A stretch of DNA of 64,000 bases from CALUXS01 sp964547945 (GTDB taxonomy: Bacteria; Bacillota_I; Bacilli_A; Acholeplasmatales; Anaeroplasmataceae). Under the pieces are notes generated by a model, which had not been told where the DNA came from, searched no databases, and worked only from the letters and a program-made list of their open reading frames with translations. Of this stretch, positions 1-8,556 are shown in pieces. Every line of letters begins with the position of its first letter. The first letter of the stretch is position 1. The DNA lies in NCBI GenBank assembly GCA_964547945.1, contig CAZJPL010000001.1, positions 7,151-71,150 on the forward strand, written 5' to 3'. The translations under genes and the position numbers were made by a program.

Positions 1-9
1 AAATTATAT

Positions 10-1338
10 TTAATTACTATTTTTCTTTCTATAATATAAATAATATCCTAAACCTCCACCAACAAGTAAGAATACACATATAGCTATAGTTATATATATT
101 CCTATATTAGTATTAGTAGTATCTACTGTATCTATGTTTTCTAATACATTTATTGTAAATCTATAGGTTTTAGTAGTTCCATCTTCATAATCCAAACTTA
201 AAGTAGCTACATGGCTACCTACTACATCTTGATATTCAAAATAATTAGTAGTTAATTTATAAGATACATAATTAGAATCTATTCTATTAGTACTTACTAA
301 TAATTTTAATATTTCTTCTTCACTTAATGGATTAGTAGTAGATATTTCTATAGGCATAACACTTATTACTGGAGCTTCATTATCTACTATTTTAATATTT
401 ACTAAACAGCTACCTGTATTACCACTTGAATCAGTATATGATATAGTTATAGATTGAGTACCTAATAATTCTAAATTAATACTATTAGATACATTCCATA
501 AACTGTTACTAATACTTCCTTCATAATTATCAGTACAAGTTAACTCTTTATAAATATCATCTAAAGTAAAACTAGTACCATAATCTAATTCATAACTTAA
601 TACTTCTTTACTAAATTTAGGGGCTGTAATATCTTTAACAATTATCTTATTAATAACAGTAGTTGTGTTATTAGATGAATCTGTTACACTAGCTGAAATA
701 TAATATTCAGTATCTATTTTAGCATCTTTAGGATCACTAGGATAATTAGATACAAATTCTATTTTACTAGTTATATCTCTATCGTAATTATCATAGGCAC
801 TATATGTAGACTTAATTTGATCTAAAGTAATAAATTCATCATAATTTAAAACATGAACTTCATCTGAAGTTGCGATTACAGGGACTTTTTCATAACTCAA
901 TCTATAAAAATCACTTTTGTCAGTAGATGTTTCAAGATCATCATATTCTACTCCCTCTTCAAGTAATAAAATTAAAGATGCAGCCCACCTTCTTGTTGAT
1001 ACTTGAGTTACTGTAGGTAAAAACTCTAATAATTCAGTACTAGCTGTGGCATTAAAATAAGTTAATAGTAATTCTTCTACATTATCTTCTGTAAAATAAT
1101 TTTCATTAACCTTCCCATAACTCCTATAATAATTCATAGGTTGATCAAAGTTATATTCATCTATTGCCGGGTCTTGAAGAAGAAACCTGACAATATAATA
1201 ACCTGGTTCTAAATAAGACCCTGATTCTACCTTTTCATACTCAGTAAACTTAATTTCAGGAAAACTAGCTTTTACTGAGCCAAAACTTAAACTTAGGAAT
1301 ATTATAACCCCTAACAAAATAAAACTAATTTTTTTCAT
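10..1338 (-). CDS. Secreted, membrane-anchored Ig-like repeat surface protein
   Basis: This is a predicted surface-exposed protein of unknown ligand. A hydrophobic signal segment follows the start, and the C-terminus has a single membrane helix (about residues 414-437) followed by a short Lys-rich tail. The middle holds tandem beta-sandwich segments marked by D-x-x-A-P motifs (DITAPKF, DNEAPVIS), typical of DUF5011/HYR-like bacterial Ig-fold repeats. I chose the start at 1338, not the ATG at 1353, because the AGGAGG encoded by the first codons of the longer frame is an ideal ribosome site 7 nt before ATG-AAA-AAA. It is divergently transcribed from the adjacent ABC binding-protein gene. No enzymatic motif is visible; an adhesin or wall-associated role is a guess. 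Confidence 0.7.
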   Translation of the reverse strand: MKKISFILLGVIIFLSLSFGSVKASFPEIKFTEYEKVESGSYLEPGYYIVRFLLQDPAIDEYNFDQPMNYYRSYGKVNENYFTEDNVEELLLTYFNATASTELLEFLPTVTQVSTRRWAASLILLLEEGVEYDDLETSTDKSDFYRLSYEKVPVIATSDEVHVLNYDEFITLDQIKSTYSAYDNYDRDITSKIEFVSNYPSDPKDAKIDTEYYISASVTDSSNNTTTVINKIIVKDITAPKFSKEVLSYELDYGTSFTLDDIYKELTCTDNYEGSISNSLWNVSNSINLELLGTQSITISYTDSSGNTGSCLVNIKIVDNEAPVISVMPIEISTTNPLSEEEILKLLVSTNRIDSNYVSYKLTTNYFEYQDVVGSHVATLSLDYEDGTTKTYRFTINVLENIDTVDTTNTNIGIYITIAICVFLLVGGGLGYYLYYRKKNSN

Positions 1339-1402
1339 TTTTTTCCTCCTCATTATATATATAGACTAAAATAATTATTTTTTTATATCACTTTCTAATT
1401 AT

Positions 1403-1431
1403 TTGTAAAAATTATTAAAAAAGGATATAAT
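1403..1431 (+). promoter_or_regulatory. Sigma-A-type promoter for the ABC binding-protein gene
   Basis: A TTGTAA -35 (1403-1408) and a TATAAT -10 (1426-1431) are separated by 17 bp, 27 bp before the chosen start at 1459. Confidence 0.75.
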
Positions 1432-1458
1432 ACTATTGTTTTGAAAGAAGGTTTTTAT

Positions 1459-2427
1459 ATGAAAAAACTAATAAATAAAATATTATTGGGATTATTTGCA
1501 ATATTTACTGTATTAATTATTTCTGCTTGTTCAAAAAGTGTAGATACTACTGAAGGTACTATATCTATACTAGCTCCTAGTGGGGCTCCTGCTTTATCAC
1601 AAGTGATAATAGCTCATAACGCAAGTGTTGATGATAATTATGAAATAAGTGGTTATAATATTGATTTTACTGTAGCAAGTGATAGTGCTGCTGTCACAGC
1701 CGCCCTAACGAGTCAAACTTACGATATAATAATAGCTCCTGTTACTTCAGGAGCTACAGTATATAAATCAAATGGGGCCTATAAATACGCAGCTAACATA
1801 ACAGATGGTAACCTATATTTCGCAGCTACTTTTGATTTTACTATAGAAGATTTAAAAACAGCTAATTTAGTATTTTTTGGAGAAAGTACTATTAATCAAG
1901 TTGTCGTAGATAAAGTATTAGAATATTATGATGCTGTTAGAGATGATATAACTTATTTAGGTAGTACTTCTTTAACAATGCAAAATCTAGTTGCTGATGC
2001 AGAAGAAAATACTATATATCTAGTAGCTGAACCTGTATTATCTAGTGCAAGAGTTAATCTAGCTAGTCAAAATAAAGAAGTATATACACTAGATGTTCAA
2101 GAAATGTTTAGTGAAGCTACTGATGGTATGACCTTCCTACAAGCCGGCGTATTTGTTAAAGCTGATTTAGATGAAGATTTTGTCAAAACTTATTTAGAAA
2201 TATTAGAAGATAATATAGATTATATTAATAAGAACCCTGATATAGCTAGTACTTACGCTGAAGAACTAGATTTAGGACTACCTTCAGCTTCTATTCTAAC
2301 TAACGCCATTCCAGGATGTAACTTAAACTTTAGATCAGCTTCTTCAGCTAAAGAAAGTCTAGAAGCTCTAGTTAACTTAAATCCTGATTTATTTGGTGGC
2401 GAAATAACAGATGACTTCTATTTCTAA
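1459..2427 (+). CDS. Lipoprotein substrate-binding protein of an ABC transporter (NitT/TauT-like)
   Basis: The N-terminus is a lipoprotein signal with lipobox LIISAC, so the mature protein should be anchored outside the membrane. The body (ILAPSGAPALSQ near the mature N-terminus, then alternating helix/strand segments) resembles type-2 periplasmic-binding folds of the NitT/TauT/ThiY class, which bind small anions, thiamine precursors or similar solutes. The start at 1459 is preferred over the upstream TTG at 1441 because AGAAGG sits 7 nt before it. The next gene, a matching permease, overlaps its 3' end by 17 bp, so the two are translationally coupled. No ATPase is encoded beside them. The substrate cannot be told from sequence alone. 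Confidence 0.75.
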   Translation: MKKLINKILLGLFAIFTVLIISACSKSVDTTEGTISILAPSGAPALSQVIIAHNASVDDNYEISGYNIDFTVASDSAAVTAALTSQTYDIIIAPVTSGATVYKSNGAYKYAANITDGNLYFAATFDFTIEDLKTANLVFFGESTINQVVVDKVLEYYDAVRDDITYLGSTSLTMQNLVADAEENTIYLVAEPVLSSARVNLASQNKEVYTLDVQEMFSEATDGMTFLQAGVFVKADLDEDFVKTYLEILEDNIDYINKNPDIASTYAEELDLGLPSASILTNAIPGCNLNFRSASSAKESLEALVNLNPDLFGGEITDDFYF

Positions 2428-3190
2428 GAAATTAGCAATCTATATTATTTCTATAATATCTATCTTTTTAATCTTATATTTATTATGTTATATAATTAAT
2501 AATACTTTAATATTCCCTACTCCTTTATCTATCTTAATTAAACTAAAAGACTTACTATTAACATCTAATACCTATATTACTATAGGATATACTTTATTAA
2601 GATTAATAATCGCGATACTAATAAGTTTTATTATAGGAGCTACTCTTGGTATATTAGCTGGCAAAATAGAATTTATTCGTTTATTTTTAAAACCTTGGAT
2701 AACTATATTTAGAAGTATACCTTTAGCTTCTATTATCATAATTATTATGGTAATTTCAGGCCTATCTAAATCACCATATATTATATCTATGTTAGTATTA
2801 ATACCTATAATATATGAATCCTTCTTATCAGGAGTATTAAATATAGATAAAGAATTAATGGAAGTATGGAAATTAGAATCTAACTTTAATACTAAAGTAC
2901 TAACTAAAATAATATTTCCTTTAGCTAGTCCTTTTATTAAAACTTCATTTATTCAAAGTGTAGGTTTAGGTATCAAAGTATTAATAATGGCTGAGTTTGT
3001 GTGTGGTACTAAAAACTCTATAGGTAAAGCCTTAACAAATTCAGCTAATTATTTTGAATATGATAGTGTATACGCTTGGAGTATAATAGCTATAATACTT
3101 GTTATAATAGTTGAAAATATTCCTAAACTAATATCTTTTATATATAACTATATTAAAGATAAAAGAGAATTAAAAAACTTAATAAAATAA
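2411..3190 (+). CDS. ABC transporter permease (SsuC/TauC-like)
   Basis: This is an integral membrane protein of about 259 residues with six hydrophobic helices and the BPD_transp_1 pattern. The EAA-type loop lies around residues 140-180 (VWKLESN...IFPLASPFI). Length and layout match NitT/TauT family permeases. It begins inside the end of the upstream binding-protein gene and is followed directly by a terminator, so this is a two-gene operon. The cognate ATP-binding subunit is absent here; it must be encoded elsewhere or shared with another importer. Confidence 0.8.
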   Translation: MTSISKKLAIYIISIISIFLILYLLCYIINNTLIFPTPLSILIKLKDLLLTSNTYITIGYTLLRLIIAILISFIIGATLGILAGKIEFIRLFLKPWITIFRSIPLASIIIIIMVISGLSKSPYIISMLVLIPIIYESFLSGVLNIDKELMEVWKLESNFNTKVLTKIIFPLASPFIKTSFIQSVGLGIKVLIMAEFVCGTKNSIGKALTNSANYFEYDSVYAWSIIAIILVIIVENIPKLISFIYNYIKDKRELKNLIK

Positions 3191-3232
3191 GGTAGTAAGA
3201 GTCTTATTCGTTTGTTTTCTTACTACCTTTTT
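3191..3232 (+). terminator. Rho-independent terminator after the ABC permease
   Basis: A 10-bp perfect stem (GGTAGTAAGA / TCTTACTACC) is followed by TTTTT and begins immediately after the permease stop codon. The same stem sequence recurs in the terminator behind dnaN. Confidence 0.85.
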
Positions 3233-3262
3233 ATATTATTAAAGATGAATAGTGATTAATTT

Positions 3263-3304
3263 TTCTTCACCGTTTCTTCACCATTTCTTCACCGTTTCTT
3301 CACC
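3263..3304. repeat. Four-copy 11-bp tandem repeat
   Basis: TTCTTCACC plus a two-base spacer (GT, AT, GT) is repeated four times with a strict 11-bp period. It lies between the converging ABC permease and the broken AlbA_2 gene. An 11-bp period does not preserve reading frame, so it is not a coding repeat as it stands. Confidence 0.8.
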
Positions 3305-3335
3305 ACGTGTATAAAATGCCTTTAATTTGATATTT

Positions 3336-4629
3336 TTAATCTTCTTCTATTTCCCAATACCCACCCCTATCAGGACCAACACGTTTTATTTTAGCACTAT
3401 TTCTAATAATTCTTTCTATAACTCTAGTTGATATATTAAGATTATTGGCAATCATAGGTAAGGTGATTTTAGGATTATTTTTAATTAATAAAATTATTGC
3501 TTCCTCATAATCTACTTCATCATGATTCTCATCATTTAAACTAGTATGTGCTAACATCACCTCAGGATCAAAAGGAATTGTTACATTAATATAATTATCT
3601 TCAATTTCAAATATATCTTGATTATAATGTTGTAATATTTTTGGTACACCATATCCTGTTTGTTCAACATAATCAAGATCAGATAAAATACGCATAAGTT
3701 CTTTATTTCTAGGAGTACTTATACCTTTAAAAAACATTTCTTTTGTTTCTCCTTTAGGAAGACCGCCTCGCGAAAGAATTTCTATTCTATCAGAAAAAAT
3801 ATACACAGTAGGTTCTATAATAAACCAATCATTATGAGCCATTGCGTTTATAAGTGCTTCTCTTAGACTGCCCATATCCATGAGTCTTTTATCAATTCTT
3901 CTAGCACCAACAATTGTAGATTTAGCATAATTTTCAGCTTCTAATCTATTAATAACTCTATCAATAGCTACTAATAAACATTGATATCCGTATTCAGTTT
4001 TCTCTATTAAAAAAGATTTATCTTTCCCTTTAAATTTAGCTATTTTTATTGAAACGCGATTCGTATCTGACATAAGTTCAGCAAGATAATTGTATTCTCC
4101 ATCAGAAGTTTTTAAACATAAATTAGATTCAAAAGTTTCATCATTTATATGAAACCCTTTAGCAGAATAATATTGTTTCATTATTGCAAAAGAAAATGTT
4201 TTTTGTTTACTAACTATTTCTACCATACTTTCTTTCTTAGAATAGGTATTCTCAATTCTTCTTTCAATTTCAGCTTCACTCATAGGAGTAGAAGATATTC
4301 CATCTCTATAAAAACAACCGGTCGCACTTCTACCTTCTTTTCTAATATAATAAAGTTTATCTCCCTTTTTAACATTAACACAAACAACAATCTTGTCATC
4401 ATAAGTTAAAGAATTAATTTCGCATAAACCTTCAGTAGAAGGAAGAATTTGTTCACTAATAATATCTCTTATATCTCTCATTGTTTTATCAACATCAGAA
4501 ATGCCAACAACTTTTCCATCATCTTCTGATAACTCCATCCCTAGTATTTAAAAATGCCACTATCTCTTTGGTAAAATCTTTATTTAATATACGTTTAAGT
4601 TCTATTGTTTCAGTCTCTTTAAAAATCAC
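3336..4629 (-). pseudogene. Frameshifted AlbA_2 (Schlafen-like) ATP-binding transcriptional regulator
   Basis: The intact 400-codon frame (3336-4538) contains the central part of an AlbA_2-type DNA-binding domain (DDGKVVGI), the C-terminal HATPase_c_4-like block (RNKELMR...EQTGYGVPKI) and a terminal winged-helix segment. It lacks the usual N-terminus. That N-terminus is present just upstream in another frame: reading from about 4629 (GTG) gives ETETIELKR...EIVAFLNTRDG, the canonical AlbA_2 opening, and runs into a TGA at 4519-4521. The join lacks the usual I-Y-x-G-I segment, so a small out-of-frame deletion (roughly 13 nt) is more likely than a one-base slip. The 400-aa frame could still be translated from ATG 4538, but it would lack the first strand/helix of the domain. 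Confidence 0.75.
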
Positions 4630-4734
4630 TATCAAAACCAACTTTCCTAATCAATTAAATCATAACCCAAAATGGCTATTTTTACAACTATATAGTAATG
4701 TGAAATAACCACAAAGGTAAACAACTAATTTAAT

Positions 4735-4761
4735 AAAAAAGGCATATCGTAATGATACACC
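4735..4761 (-). terminator. Terminator of tRNA-Gln
   Basis: On the minus strand GGTGTATC and GATATGCC form an 8-bp stem with two G-U pairs, followed by TTTTTT, 16 nt beyond the CCA end of the tRNA. Confidence 0.8.
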
Positions 4762-4776
4762 TTGAATATACTAGGA

Positions 4777-4851
4777 TGGCAGGACTAACTGGATTCGAAC
4801 CAGTGAATGAGGGAGTCAAAGTCCCTTGCCTTACCGCTTGGCTATAGTCCT
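4777..4851 (-). tRNA. trnQ: tRNA-Gln (anticodon UUG)
   Basis: The 75-nt cloverleaf has a perfect 7-bp acceptor stem (AGGACTA/TAGTCCT), discriminator G73, an encoded CCA, a T-arm ACTGG-TTCGAAT-CCAGT and anticodon loop CTTTGAC with anticodon TTG. It reads CAA, and CAG by wobble. It is a single-gene transcription unit with its own promoter and terminator. Confidence 0.95.
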
Positions 4852-4922
4852 ATATTGCCCCTTACGGGGCTTTGGGATGTTAATTTGAAAAAGATATTTA
4901 GACACTTTTGTGTCCGCGTATT

Positions 4923-4951
4923 ATTCTACTAAAAAACAAAATTGATTTCAA
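4923..4951 (-). promoter_or_regulatory. Promoter for tRNA-Gln
   Basis: On the minus strand TTGAAA (4946-4951) and TAGAAT (4923-4928) are spaced 17 bp. Transcription should start near 4916, giving a 5' leader of about 65 nt that contains two small hairpins: GGACAC-AAAA-GTGTCT, and GCCCC-GTAA-GGGGC at 4857-4870. Confidence 0.65.
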
Positions 4952-4985
4952 GTATTTTATTTAGTTTTTTTCTTGTAAAACTTAT

Positions 4986-5024
4986 AAAAAAAGAACCTTG
5001 AATCTTTTATTTAGAAATCAAGGT
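4986..5024 (-). terminator. Terminator of the DHH phosphoesterase pair
   Basis: The stem ACCTTGA/TCAAGGT is followed by TTCTTTTTTT on the minus strand. The 5' arm lies within the last codons of the upstream gene and the stop codon lies in the loop. Confidence 0.75.
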
Positions 5025-5960
5025 ATTATATCTTTTTACTACTTTATTTGCATCTTTAATAAATTGTTTTAAATTGTCCCAACTTTCTAACTTACAACCA
5101 CTAGCTTTAGCATGTCCTCCGCCTTGATATAAGTTAGCTAATTTATCTACATCAGGTCCTCTAGATCTTAATCTTACTCTTATTTCATTAGGATATTCAA
5201 TTATTAAAGCCCACATAGGATATCCTGGTATTGAAGATATTAAATTAACCTGATTAGCAGCATCTTCATATTTTATATTATATTTTTCTACTATATCTTT
5301 AGTTATAGTAATATATGCAAAACCTGGTTTAGTTAATTTAAAATGAGATAATACATAACCTTTAAATTTCAAAATATCTAAGGTTTCTACACTTAATTTA
5401 TTATCTATTTCGGCTACACTTATACCATATTCTAATAATTTAGCGGCTACTATAAATGTTTCACTATTAACATTATCAAATCTAAATCTACCCGTATCTG
5501 TAACTATACCAGTATATAAGGCAAAAGCAGCTTCTTTATTTAATTTCAAGCCTAGATTATCAGCTAATTCAAAAATCATTTGAGCACAAGCAGGTTTTTC
5601 TTCTACTACCCATTCTAAATTTCCATATGAATCAACAGGTATATGATGATCTATTTTAATAATTTCTTTAGCTAATTTATATCTTTGATCAGATAATCTT
5701 TCACTATTACCACAATCTACACAAATAGCTAAGGCATTTTCATATTTATCGTCAGTTATATTATCAACTTCACCTAAAAAATTAATATAATCTGACATTT
5801 GACCAACTGCGTATATTTCTTTTTCCGGAAAGTTTAATTTTAGTATAGCTCTTAAGCCAAATTGTGAGCCTATACAATCGCCATCAGGGCGAACATGACC
5901 ATGAATTATTATTGTATTGTATTCTTCTATTTTATTTAAAATATCTCTAAATATAGCCAT
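5007..5960 (-). CDS. DHH/DHHA1 phosphoesterase, NrnA-like (nanoRNase / pAp phosphatase)
   Basis: This is a cytoplasmic metal-dependent phosphodiesterase of about 317 residues, the normal NrnA length. Motifs in order: HGHVRPDGDCIGSQ (motif I, near residue 20), VDCGNSERLSD (II), the signature IDHHIPVD (III), TDTGRFRFDN (IV) and the DHHA1 glycine motif QGGGHAKASG near residue 280. Family members degrade 2-5-nt RNA or DNA oligonucleotides and 3'-phosphoadenosine 5'-phosphate. It overlaps the 3' end of a paralogue by 14 bp, so the two are co-transcribed. Proximity to the nuclease/ABC region fits a role in finishing the breakdown of nucleic acid, but this is inference. Confidence 0.9.
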   Translation of the reverse strand: MAIFRDILNKIEEYNTIIIHGHVRPDGDCIGSQFGLRAILKLNFPEKEIYAVGQMSDYINFLGEVDNITDDKYENALAICVDCGNSERLSDQRYKLAKEIIKIDHHIPVDSYGNLEWVVEEKPACAQMIFELADNLGLKLNKEAAFALYTGIVTDTGRFRFDNVNSETFIVAAKLLEYGISVAEIDNKLSVETLDILKFKGYVLSHFKLTKPGFAYITITKDIVEKYNIKYEDAANQVNLISSIPGYPMWALIIEYPNEIRVRLRSRGPDVDKLANLYQGGGHAKASGCKLESWDNLKQFIKDANKVVKRYNTLISK

Positions 5961-6918
5961 TATTTACTCCTTTATAATTTCTAGCTAAATTATTAAAATC
6001 CTCTATTACCTTATCAGCAACTTCATAATTATCTAAGGTAGCACCACAGGCAAATGCGTGACCTCCGCCACCATATTTTTTAGCTATTTCTACTATTTCT
6101 ACGCCTCTACTTCTAAATTCTCCTACTACCTTATCATTTTCTTTATCATAGGTAAAATTACACCAAATAATGACTTCTTCCACCCCAGCCATTAAATTAA
6201 CCATACCTCTTGATATATCAAAGAAAGAAACATCAGGAAATTTAGCTAATACTTCTTCTGTACATTTAAGATAAGCTACTCCGTCTTCTGTTATTTTAAA
6301 TAAAGAAGAAAAATAGTTTTTCATAAGTCTTTGTTCTAACGTTTCTACATATAAATGATCATAAATAAACTGAATATCAGCACCTTGATTAAGTAAGAAA
6401 CTAGCTACTAAAAAAGTAGTTTTAGTTGTCCCAGAATATTGAAATCTACCACTATCAGTAACTATACCACCATATAAACAGGTAGCACCATAAGCTGTAG
6501 TTTCTTTATTTAGGCTTAATAACATGTCTCCTATAATCTCAGCACAAGCTACTTTAGTTGTATCAGTATATACTAAAGCTCTATCCATATCACAACTATT
6601 TTTATGGTGATCAATGACTACTATTTCTTTAGCCTTATTATATCTGTCATCACTAACCATAGCTTTTACAGCTACATCACAAATTATAGCTAAACTATTT
6701 TCTATAATATCATCACTTATTTCATCCATTTTACCTATAAATTCATAACGTTTAGACATATCTCCTACAACATATATTTCTTTATCAGGAAAGTTTTTAT
6801 TAATAGCTTGAGCTAAACCTAATTGGCTACCTAAAGCATCTAAATCAGGTCTAGAATGTCTAAATATTACTATAGAATCATATTTAGAAAATAGATTCCA
6901 TAATTCTTCATAATTCAT
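5947..6918 (-). CDS. DHH/DHHA1 phosphoesterase, NrnA-like, second copy
   Basis: A 323-residue paralogue of the following gene. It has FRHSRPDLDALGSQ (motif I), ICDVAVKAMVSD (II), IDHHKNSCD (III), TDSGRFQYSG (IV) and YGGGGHAFACG (DHHA1). All catalytic Asp/His positions expected for the family are present, so neither copy looks dead. The pair differ clearly (D-L-D-A versus D-G-D-C in motif I), suggesting an old duplication and different substrates: oligonucleotides, pAp or cyclic dinucleotide products. It is the promoter-proximal gene of the pair. A ribosome site (AGGAGG) precedes the ATG. Confidence 0.88.
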   Translation of the reverse strand: MNYEELWNLFSKYDSIVIFRHSRPDLDALGSQLGLAQAINKNFPDKEIYVVGDMSKRYEFIGKMDEISDDIIENSLAIICDVAVKAMVSDDRYNKAKEIVVIDHHKNSCDMDRALVYTDTTKVACAEIIGDMLLSLNKETTAYGATCLYGGIVTDSGRFQYSGTTKTTFLVASFLLNQGADIQFIYDHLYVETLEQRLMKNYFSSLFKITEDGVAYLKCTEEVLAKFPDVSFFDISRGMVNLMAGVEEVIIWCNFTYDKENDKVVGEFRSRGVEIVEIAKKYGGGGHAFACGATLDNYEVADKVIEDFNNLARNYKGVNNGYI

Positions 6919-6983
6919 AAAAAGTCCTCCTTCGGTAAGAAGTATTTTATCATATTTTTATATATCTTGAAAGTAAAAACACT

Positions 6984-8453
6984 CTAACTAGGCCAAGTTC
7001 TTCTTGGGACAGCTATTACGCCATCACTATCAGCTGTAAAGTAATCTGATTTACCTTTTCTACTACAAATATAATTGCTAGAATCAACATATACTGTTTC
7101 ATTAAACCATTCAGTATCCTTTAATTTAGTAACATTATTACTAGCACTAACAGCTACATTCTTGCCATCACTAGAAACTATTATATTACCATTTAAAGAC
7201 TTTCTAGTTAATTCTACTTCATCATAATAACTAGTTACATATATTTGATCAGTATATTTAGCTACTCTATCTATAAAGTCTTGAGTAGGGAAAGTATTTA
7301 GGTAATTAGCTGTATATTCACTACCACCCGCACAACAAGTTACACATACTATATCTGGTTTAATTATCTCAAGTAAACATTCATTAGTAGAAGTTTTAGA
7401 ACCATGATGACCTGCCTTAAATAAATCAACTTCAGGCAAAGTCTTTTCTTCACTAGAACCATCATAATACTCTGCCATAGCTTCTTCACCTTCAAGCTCT
7501 AAATCCCCTGTAAACATGTAATAATGTTCATTATAACTAAACATAGTACATACTGAATAATTATTCTCATCACTTGAAGTATTAAAATAATAGTAATTAT
7601 ACAATATATCCATAGTAATATTTAATTCTTCATCTAATACATATGTTCTACTAGCTCCACTCGCATTATTATAACAATCAGCTGCGTAATATACTGTAGT
7701 ACCATTATCCTCACAATAAGATACAGCATCTAAGAAATTAGAATAAATAGTTGTTGTCTTAGTAGTTAACTCATTTAAAATAATAGTTCCTACTTCATAT
7801 TGATATAAAATACCAGATTTATTACTTCCTACAAACCCAGCTATATGATCTTGATCACCATGAGTAGCTATAACATATTCTAATACACCATCAGTAACAT
7901 AATTATCTAAATATGATTTAATAGTACTAGCACTACCAGTTCTACTACCAGCATCTATTAAGATATCTACATCACCAGCTTTAATATAAATAGAATCCCC
8001 ACTATAATCATTACCAAGTTCTAAAAAATGTATTTGAAAGTCATCATAAGTAATACCTACTAAAGTATCATTATTATAGGTATAATCTCCATCACTACCA
8101 TTATTTTCATTACTATTATTATCATCTTCATTTTCTTTACCAATATTTACAATAATATAATTTTCTATAAAATTAACTATACCTATATTTACTACCTTAA
8201 AATAATCTAAACATATAATAACTATTAATAAAACTACTATAATAGATAAAAGTATTGCGATTACTTTAGGTAATTTATTTGATTTAGAACTCTTTACTAC
8301 ACTAGTTATACTAGATTCAGTTTTATATTCATATCCTTTATCTTTACAATAAGATATTGCTTCTTCTTTAGTATCAAATATTTTACTAGCTCTTTTGCTA
8401 TTTTCTTTCTTAATTTGATATCTTCCATCAGTTCTTTTACTTATTATATACAT
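6984..8453 (-). CDS. Membrane-anchored ComEC-like metallo-beta-lactamase-fold hydrolase with DUF2188 N-terminus
   Basis: There are three parts. Residues 1-50 match the DUF2188 pattern (DGRYQIKKE...ASKIFDTKEEAISYCK). Residues about 64-84 form one membrane helix, followed by a Ser/Asn/Asp-rich linker. From about residue 130 comes a metallo-beta-lactamase fold of the ComEC/Rec2 C-terminal class, with metal motif THGDQDHIAG and the later FKAGHHGSKTS. Unlike true ComEC it has no multi-helix competence channel. The topology implied is a cytoplasmic DUF2188 and an extracellular hydrolase. ComEC's beta-lactamase domain acts on DNA, so a surface nuclease role next to the nuclease lipoproteins is plausible but unproven. 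Confidence 0.8.
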   Translation of the reverse strand: MYIISKRTDGRYQIKKENSKRASKIFDTKEEAISYCKDKGYEYKTESSITSVVKSSKSNKLPKVIAILLSIIVVLLIVIICLDYFKVVNIGIVNFIENYIIVNIGKENEDDNNSNENNGSDGDYTYNNDTLVGITYDDFQIHFLELGNDYSGDSIYIKAGDVDILIDAGSRTGSASTIKSYLDNYVTDGVLEYVIATHGDQDHIAGFVGSNKSGILYQYEVGTIILNELTTKTTTIYSNFLDAVSYCEDNGTTVYYAADCYNNASGASRTYVLDEELNITMDILYNYYYFNTSSDENNYSVCTMFSYNEHYYMFTGDLELEGEEAMAEYYDGSSEEKTLPEVDLFKAGHHGSKTSTNECLLEIIKPDIVCVTCCAGGSEYTANYLNTFPTQDFIDRVAKYTDQIYVTSYYDEVELTRKSLNGNIIVSSDGKNVAVSASNNVTKLKDTEWFNETVYVDSSNYICSRKGKSDYFTADSDGVIAVPRRTWPS

Positions 8454-8501
8454 AAGTTATAAACCTCCTATAGTGCACATTATACCATTTTTAAACCTAT
8501 T

Positions 8502-8538
8502 AAAAAAGCCTAGCCTATTTCTTTAAATAAGCTAGGTT
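8502..8538 (-). terminator. Terminator of the nuclease/ABC cluster
   Basis: On the minus strand CCTAGCTTATTT and AAATAGGCTAGG pair around AAAG and are followed by CTTTTTT. It lies just behind the endonuclease I lipoprotein, the last gene of the cluster. Confidence 0.88.
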
Positions 8539-8556
8539 TTACTTTATTAATATACC

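Noticed and set aside
3263..3304. CRISPR-like array
   Set aside because: Repeats are 9 bp with 2-bp spacers; there are no spacers of useful length and no cas genes.
4857..4870. GCCCC-GTAA-GGGGC as a transcription terminator
   Set aside because: No U-tract on either strand; it precedes the tRNA in the same transcript.
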